Translations under genes and position numbers: made by a program
The notes under the pieces: generated by a model
Told to the model about the DNA's origin: nothing
Databases searched by the model: none
Seen by the model: only the letters and a program-made list of their open reading frames with translations
NCBI RefSeq assembly: GCF_900184245.1
Contig: NZ_FXXB01000008.1
Span: 1,402,146 to 1,466,145, forward strand
From: Brachybacterium massiliense
GTDB lineage: Bacteria > Actinomycetota > Actinomycetes > Actinomycetales > Dermabacteraceae
Length of the DNA stretch: 64,000 nt
Direction: 5' to 3'
Shown here: positions 43,275 through 52,813 of the stretch, piece after piece
Numbering within the stretch: the stretch's first letter is position 1
Layout: each line of letters starts with the position of its first letter

Positions 43275-44339
43275 ATGCGTGCCTTCGGATTCCTCAGCTT
43301 CGGCCACTACGGCGGCAGCCCCGCCCAGGGCGGGCTCAGCGCCCGCCAGATGCTCCATGACGCGATCGACATCTCCGTCGGCGCCGACGAGCTGGGCGTG
43401 AACGGCGCCTATTTCCGCGTCCACCACTACGCCAAGCAGTCCGCCGCCCCCATGCCGCTGCTGTCCGCGGTCGCCGCGCGCACGCAGCGGATCGAGGTGG
43501 GCACCGGCGTGATCGACATGCGCTACGAGAACCCGCTCTACCTCGCGGAGGAGGCGGCGGCGCTCGATCTCATCGCCGACGGCCGGGTGGCGCTGGGCAT
43601 CTCCCGCGGCGCGCCCGAGGCGGCGGATCGCGGCTGGGAGTCCTTCGGCTACACCGGCTCGACCGACCCGCGCGGGGCCGACATCGCGATGTCGAAGTTC
43701 GAGGTGTTCCTCCAGGCCATCCAGGGCCATCCGATGACCCGCGCGGCCGCGCAGCCGTACATGTCCGATGCCGCGCCCCACGCGCCGCTGCGCATCGAGC
43801 CGCAGTCCGAGGAGCTGCTCCGCCACATCTGGTGGGGTGCGGGCTCGCGTGAGACCGCCGCCCGCACCGGCTCCCAGGGTCTGAACCTGATGAGCTCGAC
43901 CCTGCTCACCGAGGCCACGGGCGCGGCCTTCGGCGATCTGCAGGCCGAGCAGATCGACGTGTTCCGCGAGGCGTTCAAGGAGGCGGGGCACACGCACACC
44001 CCGCGGGTGTCCGTCTCCCGCAGCGTGTTCCCGATCGTCACCGAGCAGGATCGGATGCTGTTCGGGATGCGGCCGGGCGAGGACTCGGACCAGATCGGCA
44101 TCATCGACGGCACCCGCTCCACCTTCGGCCGCTCCTACACCGGCGAGCCCGATCAGCTGATCGAGCAGCTGAAGGCCGATGCCGCCGTGCAGTCGGCGGA
44201 CACCCTGCTGCTGACGATCCCCTCGCAGGCCGGGGTGGAGCTGAACCTCCACATCCTGGAGTCCTTCGCCACGCACGTCGCCCCGGCGCTCGGCTGGAAG
44301 CCCAACACGGAGGGTCCCGTCCAGGGCGATCCCGTCTGA
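43275..44339 (+). CDS. LLM-class flavin-dependent oxidoreductase
   Basis: The 354-residue protein belongs to the bacterial luciferase-like monooxygenase fold: FGFLSFGHYGG at strand 1, GADELGVNGAYFRVHHYA near residue 38, LLSAVAARTQRIEVGTGVIDMRYENPLYLAEEAAALDLIADGRVALGISRG (typical LLM core, residues 62-112) and WWGAGSRETAARTGSQGLNLMSS near 185. It should use FMNH2 or F420; which one is not certain. Substrate unknown. The start is leaderless-like (TAGACT six bases upstream). Confidence 0.88.
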   Translation: MRAFGFLSFGHYGGSPAQGGLSARQMLHDAIDISVGADELGVNGAYFRVHHYAKQSAAPMPLLSAVAARTQRIEVGTGVIDMRYENPLYLAEEAAALDLIADGRVALGISRGAPEAADRGWESFGYTGSTDPRGADIAMSKFEVFLQAIQGHPMTRAAAQPYMSDAAPHAPLRIEPQSEELLRHIWWGAGSRETAARTGSQGLNLMSSTLLTEATGAAFGDLQAEQIDVFREAFKEAGHTHTPRVSVSRSVFPIVTEQDRMLFGMRPGEDSDQIGIIDGTRSTFGRSYTGEPDQLIEQLKADAAVQSADTLLLTIPSQAGVELNLHILESFATHVAPALGWKPNTEGPVQGDPV

Positions 44340-44378
44340 GCCGGCCGGGCCGTCGGCCCCAGCACGTAGCCTCGCTAC

Positions 44379-45329
44379 ATGCTGCGCATCGCCTCCGCGA
44401 ACATCAACGGGATCCGTGCCGCCCATCGGCGGGGCTTCGGGGAATGGCTCGCCGAGCGCGACTGCGACGTGATCGCGCTGCAGGAGGTGCGCGCCCAGGC
44501 CGCCAAGATCCCGGGCGATGCCTTCGGCGACTACCACGTCGCCCTCGAGACGGGCACGCTCCCGGGCCGCAACGGCGTCGCGGTGCTGACGCGGCAGGAG
44601 CCCGCGGCGGTGCGCACCTGGAGCGGCGCCGCGCTGCTGGGGGCGCCGGCGGGCACGGGGCCGACGGGCCCGCCGGACTCCCCGCCTGCGCTCACTCCGG
44701 TCGCCGCCCCCGATCACGTGCCCCTCGCCCGGGGCCTGGGCCCCTTCGTCGCCGAGGGCCGGTACCTCGAGGTGGACCTCGCGGACGCCCCGCTCACGAT
44801 CGCCTGCCTCTACCTGCCCAAGGGCGGCCTGCCCGCGCACCTGCAGCGACCAGGCCGGATGCGGGAGGCGCCCGACGGCGGTGCCCGGTATGCGCGGAAG
44901 ATGGGGTTCATGGCGGCGTTCTCCCGCTACCTCACGCGCACCCGTCGGGCCGCCGCCGCGAACGGGCGCGAGTTCCTGCTGATGGGGGACCTGAACATCG
45001 CCCACACCCCGCAGGACCTCGCGAACTGGCGCAGGAACCAGAGCAACGACGGCTTCCTGCCCGAGGAGCGGGAGTGGCTGGGTGATCAGCTGTCCCCGCG
45101 CACCCTGGTGGACGTGGTGCGCCGCCTCCACCCGGACCAGGACGGTCCCTATTCGTGGTGGTCGTGGCTGGGGCAGTCCTTCGCGAAGGATGTCGGCTGG
45201 CGCATCGACTATCACCTGGCCACGCCCCGTCTCGCGCGCAGAGCTGTGCGGGCCGAGGTGGATCGGGAGCATCGGGGTGAGCGGCTCTCGGATCACTCCC
45301 CCGTGGTGGTCGACTACGACTGGCCCTGA
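44379..45329 (+). CDS. xthA: Exodeoxyribonuclease III / AP endonuclease
   Basis: The 316-residue enzyme acts in base-excision repair at abasic sites. Endonuclease/exonuclease/phosphatase motifs are present in order: IASANINGIRAAH, VIALQEVRAQ (Glu, near 37), a Tyr/Lys region, LLMGDLNIAHTPQDL (D and N, near 205), WRIDYHLATPRLA and LSDHSPVVVDYDW (catalytic Asp-His). A Pro/Gly-rich insert of about 35 residues after residue 85 makes it longer than usual (about 265). Leaderless-like start: TAGCCT six bases before ATG 44379. Confidence 0.92.
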   Translation: MLRIASANINGIRAAHRRGFGEWLAERDCDVIALQEVRAQAAKIPGDAFGDYHVALETGTLPGRNGVAVLTRQEPAAVRTWSGAALLGAPAGTGPTGPPDSPPALTPVAAPDHVPLARGLGPFVAEGRYLEVDLADAPLTIACLYLPKGGLPAHLQRPGRMREAPDGGARYARKMGFMAAFSRYLTRTRRAAAANGREFLLMGDLNIAHTPQDLANWRRNQSNDGFLPEEREWLGDQLSPRTLVDVVRRLHPDQDGPYSWWSWLGQSFAKDVGWRIDYHLATPRLARRAVRAEVDREHRGERLSDHSPVVVDYDWP

Positions 45330-45355
45330 CCCCTCCGCGTCGCCGCGCCAGCCCT

Positions 45356-45376
45356 GCCGGATCACGCGGATCCGGC
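45356..45376. terminator. Hairpin after xthA
   Basis: GCCGGATC (45356-45363) pairs perfectly with GATCCGGC (45369-45376) around a 5-base loop, 26 bases after the xthA stop, followed by CTGTTC. A TAGACT box near 45400 then starts the next unit. Confidence 0.55.
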
Positions 45377-45462
45377 CTGTTCCCGGGGCGCGGGCTCCCG
45401 TAGACTCAGCTCTCGTGGGCGCCGGTCGGTGCGCTCGTTCAGCACCACCGTGAAGGACCACG

Positions 45463-46428
45463 ATGCCCTCGCCGCAGCCCGCCGCCGCCCCGGCCGCGCC
45501 TGCCGCACCCCTGATCGCGAAGGGCACCTCCTCGCTCCCCGGCACCGAGACCTCGCGCCGCCTGCTCGCGGCGGCGGAGCACACGCGCCCGCTGACCCTG
45601 TGGGGCTCCTCCTCGATGGCCTCCGAGGGCGGTGACTCGGCCACTCCCGTCGCGGTGCGGATCCATGAGCATCTCGCCCTCGCGGCCGCCCCCGCGGTGG
45701 TGCACGGCTACGGCGTGGGCGCCACCCGCTCCGCCCACACCCTGCTGATGCGCGGCCTGGACACCCCGATGCTGCTCCCCGTCGGCGAGCCCGCGGCGGA
45801 GACCGGCGCGCAGGAGGTCGAGCTCGACTCCGGGCTCGCCCCGCACGGCCCGATCCGCATCCCGGGGGATGTGGACGGCGTGCCCGGCCTTCTCGACGGC
45901 TCGAGCGGCTCCTGGATCTTCCGGCCCGAGGACGCGAGCAGCGCCGGGGTGCGCGGCACCTTCCGCTCTGCGCTCGCGCGCGTGGCCGAGGGCTCGCGCC
46001 AGGTGCTGTGGATGGGCAAGAACAACATCCGGGACGTGGACGCGGTGCTCGAGGACACCCAGCGCATGTGGGATGCGACCGCGGAGCCCGCTGAGGACAC
46101 GCTGGTGCTGGGCCAGTGGCCCACCCCGCATGACGCCGTCGGCTCCGCGACCGCCGAGGCAGTCGCCGCGGTCAACCAGGAGCAGCAGCGCCGCTATGGC
46201 GCACACTTCCTGGACCTGGCCGGGCTGTTCACCACGGAGGAGGGGCTCAGCTGCCCGCCGCTGGCGCCGCTGCGGCTGCTCGAGCAGGCCTCCACCCAGG
46301 ATGCTCTCGCCCAGCAGATCGCCCCCTCGAGCCTGCGCGCCCCGGATGACATCCACCTCAACGGCTGGGGGAACCTCGCGGTGAACTGGGCGATCGTGCA
46401 GCGGATGAGGGAGCTGAGATGGCTCTGA
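45463..46428 (+). CDS. SGNH-hydrolase-like protein
   Basis: The 321-residue protein contains the SGNH hydrolase blocks: LTLWGSSSMASEGG with the nucleophile Ser (block I, near 49), HGYGVGATRSAHTLL (Gly, block II), VLWMGKNNIRD (Asn, block III) and PDDIHLNGWGNLAVNW (Asp-x-x-His, block V, near 300). The fold includes esterases and acyl or peptidoglycan deacetylases. No signal peptide is clear; the first 17 residues are only Ala/Pro-rich. The next gene starts ten bases before its stop, so the two products likely work together. Confidence 0.75.
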   Translation: MPSPQPAAAPAAPAAPLIAKGTSSLPGTETSRRLLAAAEHTRPLTLWGSSSMASEGGDSATPVAVRIHEHLALAAAPAVVHGYGVGATRSAHTLLMRGLDTPMLLPVGEPAAETGAQEVELDSGLAPHGPIRIPGDVDGVPGLLDGSSGSWIFRPEDASSAGVRGTFRSALARVAEGSRQVLWMGKNNIRDVDAVLEDTQRMWDATAEPAEDTLVLGQWPTPHDAVGSATAEAVAAVNQEQQRRYGAHFLDLAGLFTTEEGLSCPPLAPLRLLEQASTQDALAQQIAPSSLRAPDDIHLNGWGNLAVNWAIVQRMRELRWL

Positions 46429-47252
46429 GGCGTCCCGCCCCGCCGCGGCTGCAGGCCGGCCGGCCCGGCGCCCGACCGGTGGTGCCCGCGCCGGCTGCCA
46501 CAGCGGCCCCTGCACCGGCACCCGCCCCGGCGGCGCCGCCCGCACCCGCCCTGCATCACCCCGAGCTCGCACCCACGCCGACGCTGCGCGGCCCTCGCAC
46601 CGCTCGGCGCACCCTGCTGCTGGCCGGCGCAGCGGTCGCGGTGGGGCTGCCGGTGACCGCCCTGGCCGTGCGCGCCACCCGCCCCGACTTCACGGACGTC
46701 GCCGCGGGGGACTCGCGCAGCGAGGCGATGCGCTGGGCGCACGAGACCGCGGTGCAGCCCGCCCTCTCGGAGTCCGAGTACGGCCCGGATCAGCCCGTGA
46801 CCCGCGGCGACGTCGCGGTCGCGCTGCACCGCCTGGCGGGCGCTCCCGCCGTGGACCTCGAGGCCGCTCCCGCGCTGCTCACCGATCTCGGGGACGATCC
46901 CGCCGAGGTCACCGCGCTGCTGTGGCTGCACGGGCGCGGTGCGCTGTGGGGCGATGCGGAGCTGAAGGTGTATCCGGCCGAGCCTGCCACCCCCTCCTGC
47001 GCGGCGACCATGATCGCCTCCCTGCTGCGCCCTGCCCTCGCCGGGGTGGGCGTGACCTGGGACGCCTCCGCGGAGGTCTCCGTCCCGCAGTCCGGCGAGG
47101 GACTGCTGGACCTGGACTGGCTGACCCGTGCGGGGATGGCGCCGGAGTCGTTCTCTGCATCCAGCGGGACCGGCGCCGCCGGGGTGAGCCGCGCGGATCT
47201 CGCCGTCTCCCTCCACCGCGCCGACGCGGTCATCGCCGACGCCCTGGGCTGA
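46419..47252 (+). CDS. Anchored protein with SLH-like repeats
   Basis: The 277-residue protein has a Pro/Ala-rich basic N-terminus of about 60 residues, one transmembrane helix (TLLLAGAAVAVGLPVTALAV, residues 66-85) and an outer domain that resembles S-layer homology repeats: PDFTDVAAGDSRSEAMRWAHETAV and YGPDQPVTRGDVAVALHRLAGAP, with weaker second and third repeats. SLH repeats usually bind pyruvylated cell-wall polymers. It is translationally overlapped with the SGNH-hydrolase-like gene, so a wall-associated acyl- or glycan-modifying pair is plausible. Confidence 0.7.
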   Translation: MALRRPAPPRLQAGRPGARPVVPAPAATAAPAPAPAPAAPPAPALHHPELAPTPTLRGPRTARRTLLLAGAAVAVGLPVTALAVRATRPDFTDVAAGDSRSEAMRWAHETAVQPALSESEYGPDQPVTRGDVAVALHRLAGAPAVDLEAAPALLTDLGDDPAEVTALLWLHGRGALWGDAELKVYPAEPATPSCAATMIASLLRPALAGVGVTWDASAEVSVPQSGEGLLDLDWLTRAGMAPESFSASSGTGAAGVSRADLAVSLHRADAVIADALG

Positions 47253-47312
47253 GCCCGCGCCGCCCCCGGAATTCGATGTGGCGGGAACGGGCCCGCACGT
47301 AGGCTGGAGGGC

Positions 47313-50300
47313 ATGTCGACGACGCCCGCCCATGCCGCGTACCTCCGCCACCCCGACGTCCGGGGAGACACGATCACCTTCACCGCCGCGAACGATGTCT
47401 GGCTCGCGCCGCTGGCCGGCGGGCGCGCCTGGCGGCTGACCGATGAGGGAGCCCCCGTCGGCTACCCCCGCTTCTCCCCCGACGGCGACCACATCGCCTA
47501 CACCTCCCGCACCTCCGGCGGCCCCGAGGTGTGGGTGATCAGCACCGAGGGGGACACCGCTCCGCGGCGCCTGACCTACTGGGGCCGGGCCTCCACCAAG
47601 GTGGTGGGCTGGCTGCCCGACGGCCGGATCGTGGCCACCACCAGCTACGGCGCCCCGATCGCCCGCGACGCGCAGCTGTGGGCGATCGCCCTGGACGGCA
47701 CCACCGAGCTGCTGCCGCTGGGCCGCAGCGGAGAGGTCGCGATCCATCCCTCCGGCACCACCGTGGTGGCCACCCCGTGGCGCCGCGACCAGGCCGGCTG
47801 GAAGCACTACCGCGGCGGCACCGCCGTGAAGCTGTGGCTCTCCCGGGACGACGTCGCGCTCGATGCCCCTGCCGAGGCCCATGCCGCCCGCAGCTGGGAG
47901 CCGCTGCTCGAGGAGATCCTCTCCTCGAAGCTGCGGATCGCCTGGTACGGGGACCGGCTGCTGTTCGCCTCGGACACCCCCGGCCCGGGCTCCGCGCTGA
48001 CCGACCGGGCTTCGGCGAACCTCTGGTCCGTCGCCGCGGACGGCTCCGACCTGCGCCGCCACACCTCCCTGACCTCCGCGCAGGGCTACCTGCGCGAGCC
48101 CGCGACCGACGGCTCGAGCATCGTGTTCAGCTCGCGCGGCCGCCTGTTCGCGATGGACTCCCTGGACGCGGAGCCGCGCGAGATCGATGTGCTGACCTCC
48201 GGGGTGGGCGCCGCGCGCCTGCCCCGCCCGGCATCGGCGACCGAGAACCTGCTGGCCATGCGGCCGCTGCACGATGCGCGGGCGAGCGTGGTCGAGTGGC
48301 GCGGCAGCGCCCACGCCCTCACCCACCGCGGCGGCCCCTCGCGGCTGCTGGCGGGAACGTGCGGGCTGCGGCTGCGCGAGGTGCGGCCGCTGGGCCGCTC
48401 CCCCTACGCGCTGTTCGTCTCCGACGCGGAGGCGCTCGGCGACCGCGAGAGCGGCGGCGTCGGCTCGGACGTGCTCGCGCTCGCGCGGCTCGACGGCGGC
48501 GGCCAGGAGATCCGCCTGGACCTGGGCGAGGTGGGTCGGATCCTGCACGCGATCCCCTCCCCCGACGGCTCGAAGGTCGCGATCTCGAGCCACGACAACG
48601 TGGTGCGCCTGGTGACCCTGCGCGGCATCGAGGATCCGGCGAAGGTCTCCCGCAGCTCCGCCGCGAAGGGCCCGTCGGCCTCCGCCTGGGAGCAGGACGC
48701 CGAGCACGCCGTCGAGGTGCCGCACCTGGACGGGGTGCGCGAGATCGGCCGCTCCGCCGGTGGCGAGGTGCGGGATCTGGCCTGGTCGCCCGACGGGCGC
48801 TGGCTGGTGTGGGGCGAGCCGAACTCCTGGCAGCTCAGCCGCCTGATGCTCTCGGACACCGAGGATCCGGAGCCGACGGGACGGGCGCTGACCTCCGGCA
48901 AGTACCAGGACTCCTCCCCGGCGTTCAGCGCCGACGGCAAGCACCTGGCGCTGCTGAGCCTGCGCACCTTCGAGACGGTGTACGACGACATGGTCTTCGA
49001 CCTGGGCTTCGTCAACGCCGAGCGGCCCTTCCTGCTGCCGCTCGAGCGCACCACCCCCGATCCCTTCGGCCCGCACCCCGACGGCTGGACGCTCGGCGGA
49101 GGCGCCGGCGACACGAGCGGCGCCGACGGCGGCGAGAAGCAGGCGGGCGCGAAGGACACCCCCTCCGTGACCGCCGCGACGGACGCGTCGACGGAGCCGG
49201 CCACCTCGCACAGCGCCGCCGGCGCCGAGGAGGCGGGCCGCCCGCCCGCCACCCGCATCGACCTGGAGGCGATCGAGTCGCGCCTGGTGCCCTTCCCCGT
49301 GGTCTCGGGCTACTACTCGCACCTGACCGCCGTCACCGGAGGGTTCGTGTGGCTGCGTCACCCGCAGAAGGGGGTGCTGGGCAGCGCCCGCGCCGGGGTC
49401 GAGGGCGAGGATCCCGCCCCGGCGCTCGAGCACTGGAGCCTCGCCGATCGCAAGCTCACCGTGCTCGCCGAGGGCGTCACCGATCTCGCCGCCTCCGGCG
49501 ACGGCGAGTCCCTCGTGATCAGGCAGGGCGAGGCCTGGGTGCAGATCCCCGCCACCCGCAAGGTGGAGGACGAGGACCCGGCCCGGATCGTGATCGACAC
49601 CGGCCGGATGCGGCTGAACGTCGACCCGGTCAAGGAGCGCCGCGGCATGCTCTGGGACAACTACCGGATCATGGCCCAGCAGTACTGGCGCGCGGACATG
49701 GACGGCATGGACTGGCACGCCATGACCTCCTGGTACGACCCGGTGATCGATCGCCTGGTCACCGATGACGACTTCCAGGACATGATGTGGGAGGTCCAGG
49801 GCGAGCTCGGCACCTCGCACGCCTACGTGCAGGGCGCGGTCTACAAGGCCGATCCGCCGATGCTGCCCGCCTACCTGGGCGCCGACTTCGCGCTGCAGGA
49901 CGGGCGCTGGGTGATCACCCGGATCCTGCCGGGCGACTCCTCCGATCCGGACGCCCGCTCCCCGCTGCTCGCCCCCGGTGTGGGCGCGCAGGTGGGCGAT
50001 GCGGTGATCCGTGTGGACGGCCGCCCGGTGTTCCGCGAGGGGGTCGAGGCGGCGCTGGTCGGCTCGGCCGGCACGCCCACCGAGCTGGTGCTGCTGCGCG
50101 AGGGCGCCGAGCACCGGGTGGCGGTCACGCCGCTGGCCGACGACTCCGCGCTGCGCTACCAGGACTGGGTCGCCTCCCGCCGCGCCCGGGTCGAGGAGCT
50201 CTCGGGGGGACGGCTGGGCTACCTGCACATCCCGGACATGGTCTCCTCCGGCTGGGCGCAGATGCACCGCGACCTGCGCGAGGCCACCACCAAGGAGGGG

Positions 50301-50822
50301 CTCGTGGTGGACGTGCGCTACAACAGCGGCGGCCACACCTCGCAGCTGGTCACCGACCGGCTCGCCCGACGGGTGCTGTCCTGGGACTACCCCCGCCACG
50401 AGCAGCCGGGCACCTATCCCGCCTTCGCGCCGCGCGGCGCTGTGGTGCTGGTGACCAACCAGGAGGCCGGCTCCGACGGTGACATCGTGAACGCCGTCTC
50501 CCGTGCCCTCGAGATCGGGCCGATCATCGGCACCCGCACCTGGGGCGGCGTGATCGGCATCGACGGCCGCTATGACCTGGTGGACGGCACCGGCGTGACC
50601 CAGCCGAAGTACGCCAGCTGGTTCGAGGGCGAGGAGTGGGCCATCGAGAACTACGGCGTGGACCCGGACATCGAGGTGCCGCTGCCGCCGAACGCCTGGG
50701 TGGCCGGTGAGGACCCGCAGCTCGCCCGCGGCGTCACCGAGGCGCTCGCCCTGCTCGAGAAGAAGCCGTCGGCCGTCGCTCCCCCGCTGCCCGCGCCGCG
50801 CTTCGGCCCGCGCAAGGGCTGA
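47313..50822 (+). CDS. Tricorn protease homologue
   Basis: The 1169-residue cytosolic protein has the tricorn layout: beta-propellers in the first ~560 residues (FTAANDVWLAPLAGGRAWRLT, RFSPDGDHIAYTS and similar blades), an Ala/Asp/Ser-rich linker near 590-640, a core region with catalytic His in ELGTSHAYVQG (near 836), a PDZ-like domain (LAPGVGAQVGDAVIRVDGRPV), and the S41 peptidase core with nucleophile Ser in TNQEAGSDGDIVNAVSRA (near 1054), then GTRTWGGVIG. It degrades oligopeptides made by other proteases. Leaderless-like start with TAGGCT seven bases upstream. Confidence 0.93.
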   Translation: MSTTPAHAAYLRHPDVRGDTITFTAANDVWLAPLAGGRAWRLTDEGAPVGYPRFSPDGDHIAYTSRTSGGPEVWVISTEGDTAPRRLTYWGRASTKVVGWLPDGRIVATTSYGAPIARDAQLWAIALDGTTELLPLGRSGEVAIHPSGTTVVATPWRRDQAGWKHYRGGTAVKLWLSRDDVALDAPAEAHAARSWEPLLEEILSSKLRIAWYGDRLLFASDTPGPGSALTDRASANLWSVAADGSDLRRHTSLTSAQGYLREPATDGSSIVFSSRGRLFAMDSLDAEPREIDVLTSGVGAARLPRPASATENLLAMRPLHDARASVVEWRGSAHALTHRGGPSRLLAGTCGLRLREVRPLGRSPYALFVSDAEALGDRESGGVGSDVLALARLDGGGQEIRLDLGEVGRILHAIPSPDGSKVAISSHDNVVRLVTLRGIEDPAKVSRSSAAKGPSASAWEQDAEHAVEVPHLDGVREIGRSAGGEVRDLAWSPDGRWLVWGEPNSWQLSRLMLSDTEDPEPTGRALTSGKYQDSSPAFSADGKHLALLSLRTFETVYDDMVFDLGFVNAERPFLLPLERTTPDPFGPHPDGWTLGGGAGDTSGADGGEKQAGAKDTPSVTAATDASTEPATSHSAAGAEEAGRPPATRIDLEAIESRLVPFPVVSGYYSHLTAVTGGFVWLRHPQKGVLGSARAGVEGEDPAPALEHWSLADRKLTVLAEGVTDLAASGDGESLVIRQGEAWVQIPATRKVEDEDPARIVIDTGRMRLNVDPVKERRGMLWDNYRIMAQQYWRADMDGMDWHAMTSWYDPVIDRLVTDDDFQDMMWEVQGELGTSHAYVQGAVYKADPPMLPAYLGADFALQDGRWVITRILPGDSSDPDARSPLLAPGVGAQVGDAVIRVDGRPVFREGVEAALVGSAGTPTELVLLREGAEHRVAVTPLADDSALRYQDWVASRRARVEELSGGRLGYLHIPDMVSSGWAQMHRDLREATTKEGLVVDVRYNSGGHTSQLVTDRLARRVLSWDYPRHEQPGTYPAFAPRGAVVLVTNQEAGSDGDIVNAVSRALEIGPIIGTRTWGGVIGIDGRYDLVDGTGVTQPKYASWFEGEEWAIENYGVDPDIEVPLPPNAWVAGEDPQLARGVTEALALLEKKPSAVAPPLPAPRFGPRKG

Positions 50823-50833
50823 GCACGCCTGCA

Positions 50834-50859
50834 GGGCCGGGCCCGTGCGGGCCCGGCCC
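50834..50859 (+). terminator. Terminator-like hairpin after the tricorn gene
   Basis: GGGCCGGGCCC (50834-50844) and GGGCCCGGCCC (50849-50859) form a perfect 11-bp stem with a GTGC loop, 11 bases after the stop codon. No T-run follows, as is common for high-GC terminators. Confidence 0.6.
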
Positions 50860-51001
50860 CAGGAGCCACGGGCGCGGTGAGGGCGGGACCGTCGGCCCTC
50901 GAAGAGTGGGTGCGCCCGGCCTACGATGGACTCACCGATGGCGGACTCGATCACGGGGGCGCCGTCACCGGTCGCTGAAGCCCCCGGCGCAGGAGGTCGA
51001 G

Positions 51002-51961
51002 ATGCACGACGACGGCTTCACCTCTCAGTCCCCGCTCCCTGCTGACCGGCCCCTCGGGGTGCTCGTCGGCTTCGACGACTCCGATCATTCCGTGCTGGCC
51101 CTCCACTACGCGGCGCGTGCCGCGCAGCGCATGGAGGTGCCGCTGACCGTGGTCACCGCCTACACCGTGCCGACGATGGCGTACGCCGACGCGGCACTGA
51201 TCCCGAGCGTCCCCGCCGAGGTGGCCCGCCTCGCCGCCGCCCAGGAGCAGCTCGAGCAGGCGCGCGAGCACCTGCGCGGCTATCCCGGTGAGGTGGATCT
51301 GCGCACCGAGCACGGCGACGCCGCCGGTGTGCTGGTGCGGCTCTCCGCCGAGGCGCAGCTCGTCGTGGTGGGTGCCCGCGGCCGGGGCGGATTCCTGGGC
51401 CGGATGCTCGGCTCGGTCTCCTCGGCGCTTCCCGCTCACGCCCACTGCCCCACCGTGGTGGTCCCGCAGCAGTACGAGATCAGCACCGCCGAGGGCCCTG
51501 AGCGCTTCGCCCCCGTGCCGGACGACGCACCGGTGGTGGTCGGGGTGGACCTCTATCAGCCGAGCGACGCGGCGATCCAGCATGCCGCCGTGGCGGCGCT
51601 GAACCGTCGGGCCCCGCTGCATCTGCTCGCGGTGATGCCCCGGCCCGATGCCTGGGGCCAGGCCTACATGGCGTGGCTGCCCGATCCGGGCATCCTCGAC
51701 CGCCACCGTGAGGAGCTCGCGAAGGAGCTCGAGGTGTTCGCCGAGAAGCTGCGCGCGCTGCACCCGGAGCTGACCGTCACCGCCGAGGTGCTGCTGTCGG
51801 ACCCGGTCACGCCGCTGCTGCGGGCCGCTGCGACCTCACAGCTGATCGTGCTCGGCACCCGGGGCCGCGGCCGGATGGCCTCGACCCTGCTCGGCTCGGT
51901 CTCCCAGGCGGTGCTGCTGCGCGCCGAGGGTCCGGTGATGGTGGTGCCCGACGACGCATGA
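51002..51961 (+). CDS. Tandem universal stress protein
   Basis: The 319-residue protein consists of two UspA domains. The first opens LGVLVGFDDSDHSVLALHYA and carries the ATP-binding G-2x-G-9x-G(S) pattern in GARGRGGFLGRMLGSVSSAL; the second opens VVVGVDLYQPSDAAIQHAA and repeats it in GTRGRGRMASTLLGSVSQAV. Such tandem Usps bind ATP and are induced under starvation or hypoxia in actinobacteria. The exact role is unknown. AGGAGG lies 5 bases before ATG 51002. Confidence 0.92.
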   Translation: MHDDGFTSQSPLPADRPLGVLVGFDDSDHSVLALHYAARAAQRMEVPLTVVTAYTVPTMAYADAALIPSVPAEVARLAAAQEQLEQAREHLRGYPGEVDLRTEHGDAAGVLVRLSAEAQLVVVGARGRGGFLGRMLGSVSSALPAHAHCPTVVVPQQYEISTAEGPERFAPVPDDAPVVVGVDLYQPSDAAIQHAAVAALNRRAPLHLLAVMPRPDAWGQAYMAWLPDPGILDRHREELAKELEVFAEKLRALHPELTVTAEVLLSDPVTPLLRAAATSQLIVLGTRGRGRMASTLLGSVSQAVLLRAEGPVMVVPDDA

Positions 51962-51995
51962 GCGTTCTGGGCACGGATCGGGGATGATGGTCCCC

Positions 51996-52658
51996 ATGAC
52001 CTCCGCCCGTTCGCCCCTGCGCCTGCTGCGCGGGGGCGTCGCGGCGTCCGTGGCCACGGCGGTGGCGCTCGGCGGGCACCTCGTGGCCGGGGCGGAGATG
52101 CCGTCATGGCTCGGGGTGGCGCTGCCGTGGTGGCTCGCGGTTACCCTCTGCACGGTGCTGGCCGGGACGCGGTTCTCGCTGCTGAGGATGGGCGCGGCCG
52201 TGCTCTCGAGCCAGGCCCTGTTCCACGGCCTGTTCACGGCCGGCACCCCCGGGGATCCGACTCTGCGGATGGTCGATCCGCCCGGCTCCCACCTCGGCCA
52301 CGGCGCACACACCGCGACGGGCTCGCTCGCAGGCCACGGCCCGCACGGCGCGGGCGGCACCGAGCATGCGCTCCACGCCCAGTACTCCGATCTGCACATG
52401 CTGCTGTGGCATCTCGTCGCAGCGCTCCTGACCACCGTGCTGCTGCATCGCGGGGAGTCCTTCCTGCTGCGCTGCGCCGGGCTCGTGGGCGCCGTGCTGC
52501 GTGTGCTGTCCCGGCCGCCGCGCTCCCTCGCGCTGCCCCGCCCCGCCTCTTCCGCCCCGGCGCGTCCGGTGCCCGGGACGCCGCACCTGCATCACGCGCA
52601 GCGGGCGGTGCTCACGCCCCAGCGGCGACGCGGCCCTCCCCTGGTCCTGGCCGCCTGA
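51996..52658 (+). CDS. His-rich membrane protein of a copper/heme operon
   Basis: The 220-residue protein has about four hydrophobic segments (GGVAASVATAVALGGHLVAG, LGVALPWWLAVTLCTVLAG, LLWHLVAALLTTVLLH). A large outer loop has many His (HLGHGAHTATGSLAGHGPHG, EHALHAQYSDLHMLLW) and the basic C-terminus is in the cytoplasm. I do not recognise the family; similar His-rich membrane proteins accompany PCu(A)C and copper genes in actinobacteria. The copper chaperone follows 155 bases downstream. ATG 51984 is an alternative start in the same frame; neither has a strong ribosome site. Confidence 0.7.
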   Translation: MTSARSPLRLLRGGVAASVATAVALGGHLVAGAEMPSWLGVALPWWLAVTLCTVLAGTRFSLLRMGAAVLSSQALFHGLFTAGTPGDPTLRMVDPPGSHLGHGAHTATGSLAGHGPHGAGGTEHALHAQYSDLHMLLWHLVAALLTTVLLHRGESFLLRCAGLVGAVLRVLSRPPRSLALPRPASSAPARPVPGTPHLHHAQRAVLTPQRRRGPPLVLAA

Positions 52659-52813
52659 GAGCCGTCGACTCCGACGGCCGCGTTCGCGCGCCCGCTCAGG
52701 CCGGCCCTTCGGTCGATCCCGCCGTGCGGTGCCACTGCACGGCTCCTCCCGCCGCTCCCCGCTGACGTGCCCCATGCCGTCGGTGCCTCGGAGCGCTTCC
52801 GAAAGGACCCCTC

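Noticed and set aside
46194-50954. A 1586-codon open frame on the minus strand
   Set aside because: It lies antisense to the tricorn homologue and its neighbours, has no family motif, an abnormal composition (Arg/Gly/His-rich) and no ribosome site. Long antisense frames are expected in DNA with strongly GC-biased third positions.
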